A stretch of DNA of 8,169 nt from Burkholderiaceae bacterium (GTDB lineage Bacteria > Pseudomonadota > Gammaproteobacteria > Burkholderiales > Burkholderiaceae). The notes under the pieces were generated by a model. The model ran no database searches and was not told the origin of the DNA. It saw nothing but the letters and a program-made list of their open reading frames with translations. Position 1 is the stretch's first letter; each line of letters begins with the position of its first letter. The DNA lies in NCBI GenBank assembly GCA_025458735.1, contig JALORV010000018.1, positions 1-8,169 of the forward strand. The letters run 5' to 3'. Positions 6,265-8,169 of this stretch are shown one piece after another. A program made the translations under genes and the position numbers.

Positions 6265-7085
6265 CGCCGGTTGCGCAGGTAGCGGCTGTCGGGAAAGTTC
6301 AGCGCGATCACGCGCTCGGTATCGGCCTGCATGTCGGGCATCTCGAGTGCCTGATACGAGCGCGCCATCAGCACCAGCGCGTCTTCGGCAACCGGTGAGG
6401 TCTGGAAGTCGCGCACGACGATCTGCGCGCGCTGGATCGCCGCAATGTAGGCCTTGCGGACGAAGTAGAAATTGGCGACGTTGTACTCGGCCGCAGCCAG
6501 CGCATTGATCAGATAGCGCATGCGCGCACGGGCGTCTTCCGCATAGCGGCTGTCCGGATAGCGGGTCACGAGGTCGCGAAAGGCGTCGTAGGACTCGCGG
6601 GCACCCTTGGCGTCGCGCTGCGCGATGTCCTGAGACATCAGCCGCCCCAGCCAGCCCGACTCCTCGTTGAAGGTGGCGAGCCCCTTCAGGTAATACATGT
6701 AATCGACGTTAGGATTGTTCGGGTACTGCCGGATGAAGCGGTCCGCCGTCTGGATCGCCTGCGCGGTCTCGCCTTCCTTGTAGTAGGTGTAGGCGATCTC
6801 CATCAGCGCCTGCTGCGCGTGCCGGCCGAAGGGATAGCGCGACTCGAGCTTCTGGTAGTACTCGCGCGCCTTCACCCAGTTGCCGGCCGACAGTTCGGCA
6901 CGAGCCTCCGCGTACAATTTGTCGGCGTCCCAGCGGGCGGTGGCATCCTTCTCGAACCACTGGTCCATGCCCATGTAGCTGCAGCCGCCGAGGGCAGGCA
7001 GCGCCAGCACAAGCAGCACCAGGGCCAGCCGCCGCAGCCCGGACGTTGCTGCCGACGTTGCTGCCGTTTGAACCAGATCCATCAT
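6261..7085 (-). CDS. bamD: Outer membrane protein assembly factor BamD
   Basis: An outer-membrane lipoprotein of the BAM complex, which with BamA folds beta-barrel proteins into the outer membrane. It has 274 residues. The signal peptide has basic residues at 18-19, a hydrophobic core at 20-33 and the lipobox L-G-G-C, giving lipidated Cys35; Ser follows, with no Asp that would retain it in the inner membrane. The mature part is made of TPR-like helical pairs, with the family stretches L-Y-A-E-A-R (58-63), [12 protein letters not shown] (76-87) and [15 protein letters not shown] (121-135). Two adjacent ATGs compete for the start; AAGGGA (plus 7095-7100) lies upstream of both. The n-region before the basic residues is long because of a 4-codon duplication. 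The gene is convergent with gltA and divergent from rluD. Confidence 0.95.
   Translation of the reverse strand: MMDLVQTAATSAATSGLRRLALVLLVLALPALGGCSYMGMDQWFEKDATARWDADKLYAEARAELSAGNWVKAREYYQKLESRYPFGRHAQQALMEIAYTYYKEGETAQAIQTADRFIRQYPNNPNVDYMYYLKGLATFNEESGWLGRLMSQDIAQRDAKGARESYDAFRDLVTRYPDSRYAEDARARMRYLINALAAAEYNVANFYFVRKAYIAAIQRAQIVVRDFQTSPVAEDALVLMARSYQALEMPDMQADTERVIALNFPDSRYLRNRR
7042..7065 (-). repeat. Perfect 12-bp tandem duplication in the bamD signal peptide
   Basis: GACGTTGCTGCC is repeated exactly at 7042-7053 and 7054-7065. Read in bamD it is an in-frame duplication giving the residues A-A-T-S twice (8-15), just before the basic residues of the signal peptide. Being a multiple of three, it leaves the reading frame intact. 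Confidence 0.85.
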
Positions 7086-7098
7086 CAGGGCGCATCCC

Positions 7099-8169
7099 TT
7101 GTCGAGCCGCGAAGTATACGTTTCCGACGTTGATCCCGCGGCTGATCCGGCGTCCGAAGACGACTTGCTGGTCGACGCCGGCGGGGACGATGTGCCGCTG
7201 CCGAGTCGCTACAGCGTCACGTCTGCCGAGTCCGGCGAACGTCTGGACCGGCTGCTGGTGCAGCGCCTGCCCGGGTTGTCGCGGTCGCGGCTGAAGCAGT
7301 GGATCGAGCGCGGCGCCGTGCGCGTCAACGGTGTGACGGTGCGGCCCCGGCATGCGGTGCTGGCCGGCGACCTGGTCGACATCGAGCCGCAGCCGGCGCC
7401 GGATGCCACGGCCTTCCTGCCGCAGCCGATGCCGCTGCAGGTGGTCCATGAAGACGACGCGATCATCGTGGTCGACAAGCCGGCCGGGTTGGTGGTGCAT
7501 CCGGCCGCTGGCCACTGGTCCGGCACGCTGCTCAACGGACTGCTGGCCTACGCGCCGGAGCTGGCGGCCATCCCGCGTGCCGGCATCGTGCACCGGCTCG
7601 ACGCCGGCACGTCGGGCCTGATGGTGGTGGCGCGCACCCTGGCCGCGCAGACCGATCTGGTGCGGCAGCTGCAGGCACGCAGCGTGCGGCGCGTGTACTG
7701 GGCCGTCGTGCTGGGCGAGACGCGGCCGCAGGCGACGATCGATGCGCCGATCGGCCGCGACCCGCGCAACCCGCTGCGCTTCCGCGTCAGCCACGCAGCG
7801 AGCGCGCGGGAGGCGCGCACGCGCCTGCTGCGGCTGGCCACCGCCAGGCACGAGGCAACGGCGCTGTCGTGGATCGCCTGCCGGCTCGAGACCGGACGCA
7901 CGCACCAGATTCGCGTGCACCTGGAGCATCTCGGCCATCCGCTGATCGGAGATCCGGTGTATCGGCGCCGCCTGCCCGCGGCCGATGCCGCCGTCGCCTG
8001 GCGAGCCTTTCCGCGGCAGGCTCTGCATGCCTGTCGGCTCGGCCTCGAACATCCGGTCACGCGCGAGCCGATGCTGTGGTTCCGACCGCCGCCGGCCGAT
8101 CTCGCCGGCCTGATGGGCGCGCTCGGCTTCGGCCCGATCGATCGGCCTTCGGCGGAGCCGTCGGCGTGA
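7099..8169 (+). CDS. rluD: 23S rRNA pseudouridine synthase, RluD type
   Basis: A pseudouridine synthase of the RluA family that isomerises uridines in 23S rRNA; RluD acts on the helix 69 stem-loop (positions 1911/1915/1917). There are 356 residues from a TTG start. An S4-like RNA-binding domain spans about 46-95 (R-L-D-R-L-L, then S-R-S-R-L-K-Q-W-I). The catalytic domain has D-K-P-A-G-L-V-V-H-P (126-135), the active-site motif H-R-L-D-A-G-T-S-G-L with Asp168, R-L-E-T-G-R-T-H-Q-I-R-V-H (262-274) and G-D-P-V-Y (284-288). The first 35 residues are an acidic extension absent from E. coli RluD. AGGG lies eight bases before the TTG, but that TTG overlaps the bamD ribosome binding site. A GTG at 7192 would give 325 residues, nearer the usual length. 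The stop is the last base of the window. Confidence 0.92.
   Translation: MSSREVYVSDVDPAADPASEDDLLVDAGGDDVPLPSRYSVTSAESGERLDRLLVQRLPGLSRSRLKQWIERGAVRVNGVTVRPRHAVLAGDLVDIEPQPAPDATAFLPQPMPLQVVHEDDAIIVVDKPAGLVVHPAAGHWSGTLLNGLLAYAPELAAIPRAGIVHRLDAGTSGLMVVARTLAAQTDLVRQLQARSVRRVYWAVVLGETRPQATIDAPIGRDPRNPLRFRVSHAASAREARTRLLRLATARHEATALSWIACRLETGRTHQIRVHLEHLGHPLIGDPVYRRRLPAADAAVAWRAFPRQALHACRLGLEHPVTREPMLWFRPPPADLAGLMGALGFGPIDRPSAEPSA
7113..7118 (-). promoter_or_regulatory. Candidate -10 box for bamD
   Basis: The minus strand reads TATACT, five of six matches to the -10 consensus, about 28 bases before the bamD ATG. It would give a leader of roughly 20 nt carrying the AAGGGA ribosome binding site. 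No good -35 box is visible. The site lies within the N-terminal codons of rluD if that gene starts at 7099, which is one reason to suspect a later rluD start. Confidence 0.3.

Noticed and set aside
6709..8052. 447-codon minus-strand open frame overlapping bamD and rluD
   Set aside because: It is antisense to rluD and in the wrong frame for bamD; both overlapped genes have clear family motifs.

Overview
The window is GC-rich chromosomal DNA, and its proteins and gene order look like a betaproteobacterium, most likely Burkholderiales. The core is a succinate dehydrogenase / citrate synthase cluster: a GntR/HutC-type regulator followed by sdhC-sdhD-sdhA-sdhB-sdhE-gltA, all rightward. After it come a leftward bamD, convergent with gltA, and a rightward rluD that ends at the last base of the window.

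Bases 1-437 hold no gene I can support. Bases 8-14 are a strong Shine-Dalgarno sequence on the minus strand, so a leftward gene probably starts just outside the left edge; from memory of related genomes this is often malate dehydrogenase. Next come a G-rich stretch, three imperfect 14-bp tandem repeats (332-373), and an AT-rich island (381-415). The island carries overlapping palindromes and a consensus -10 box facing left, and looks like a divergent promoter/operator. The regulator follows (438-1111) but is broken: its start and N-terminus lie in one frame, and the end of its DNA-binding domain plus a complete effector domain lie in another. About 37 codons of the helix-turn-helix appear to be missing between them.

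Bases 1112-1263 form a spacer with two small inverted repeats, a weak promoter candidate and a 13-bp duplication just before sdhC. The sdh genes are packed as one operon (stop/start overlap, then gaps of 4, 34 and 2 bp), and gltA follows sdhE after 51 bp. SdhC and SdhD anchor complex II and bind heme and quinone, SdhA oxidises succinate, SdhB carries the Fe-S clusters, SdhE helps attach FAD to SdhA, and GltA makes citrate. All catalytic and cofactor residues I checked are present.

The convergent stop codons of gltA and bamD share one CTAG. bamD encodes an outer-membrane assembly lipoprotein and rluD a 23S rRNA pseudouridine synthase; their 5' ends are nearly back to back, which makes the rluD start uncertain. 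I see no new multi-gene system. The most unusual points are the disrupted regulator and the divergent operator island in front of it.
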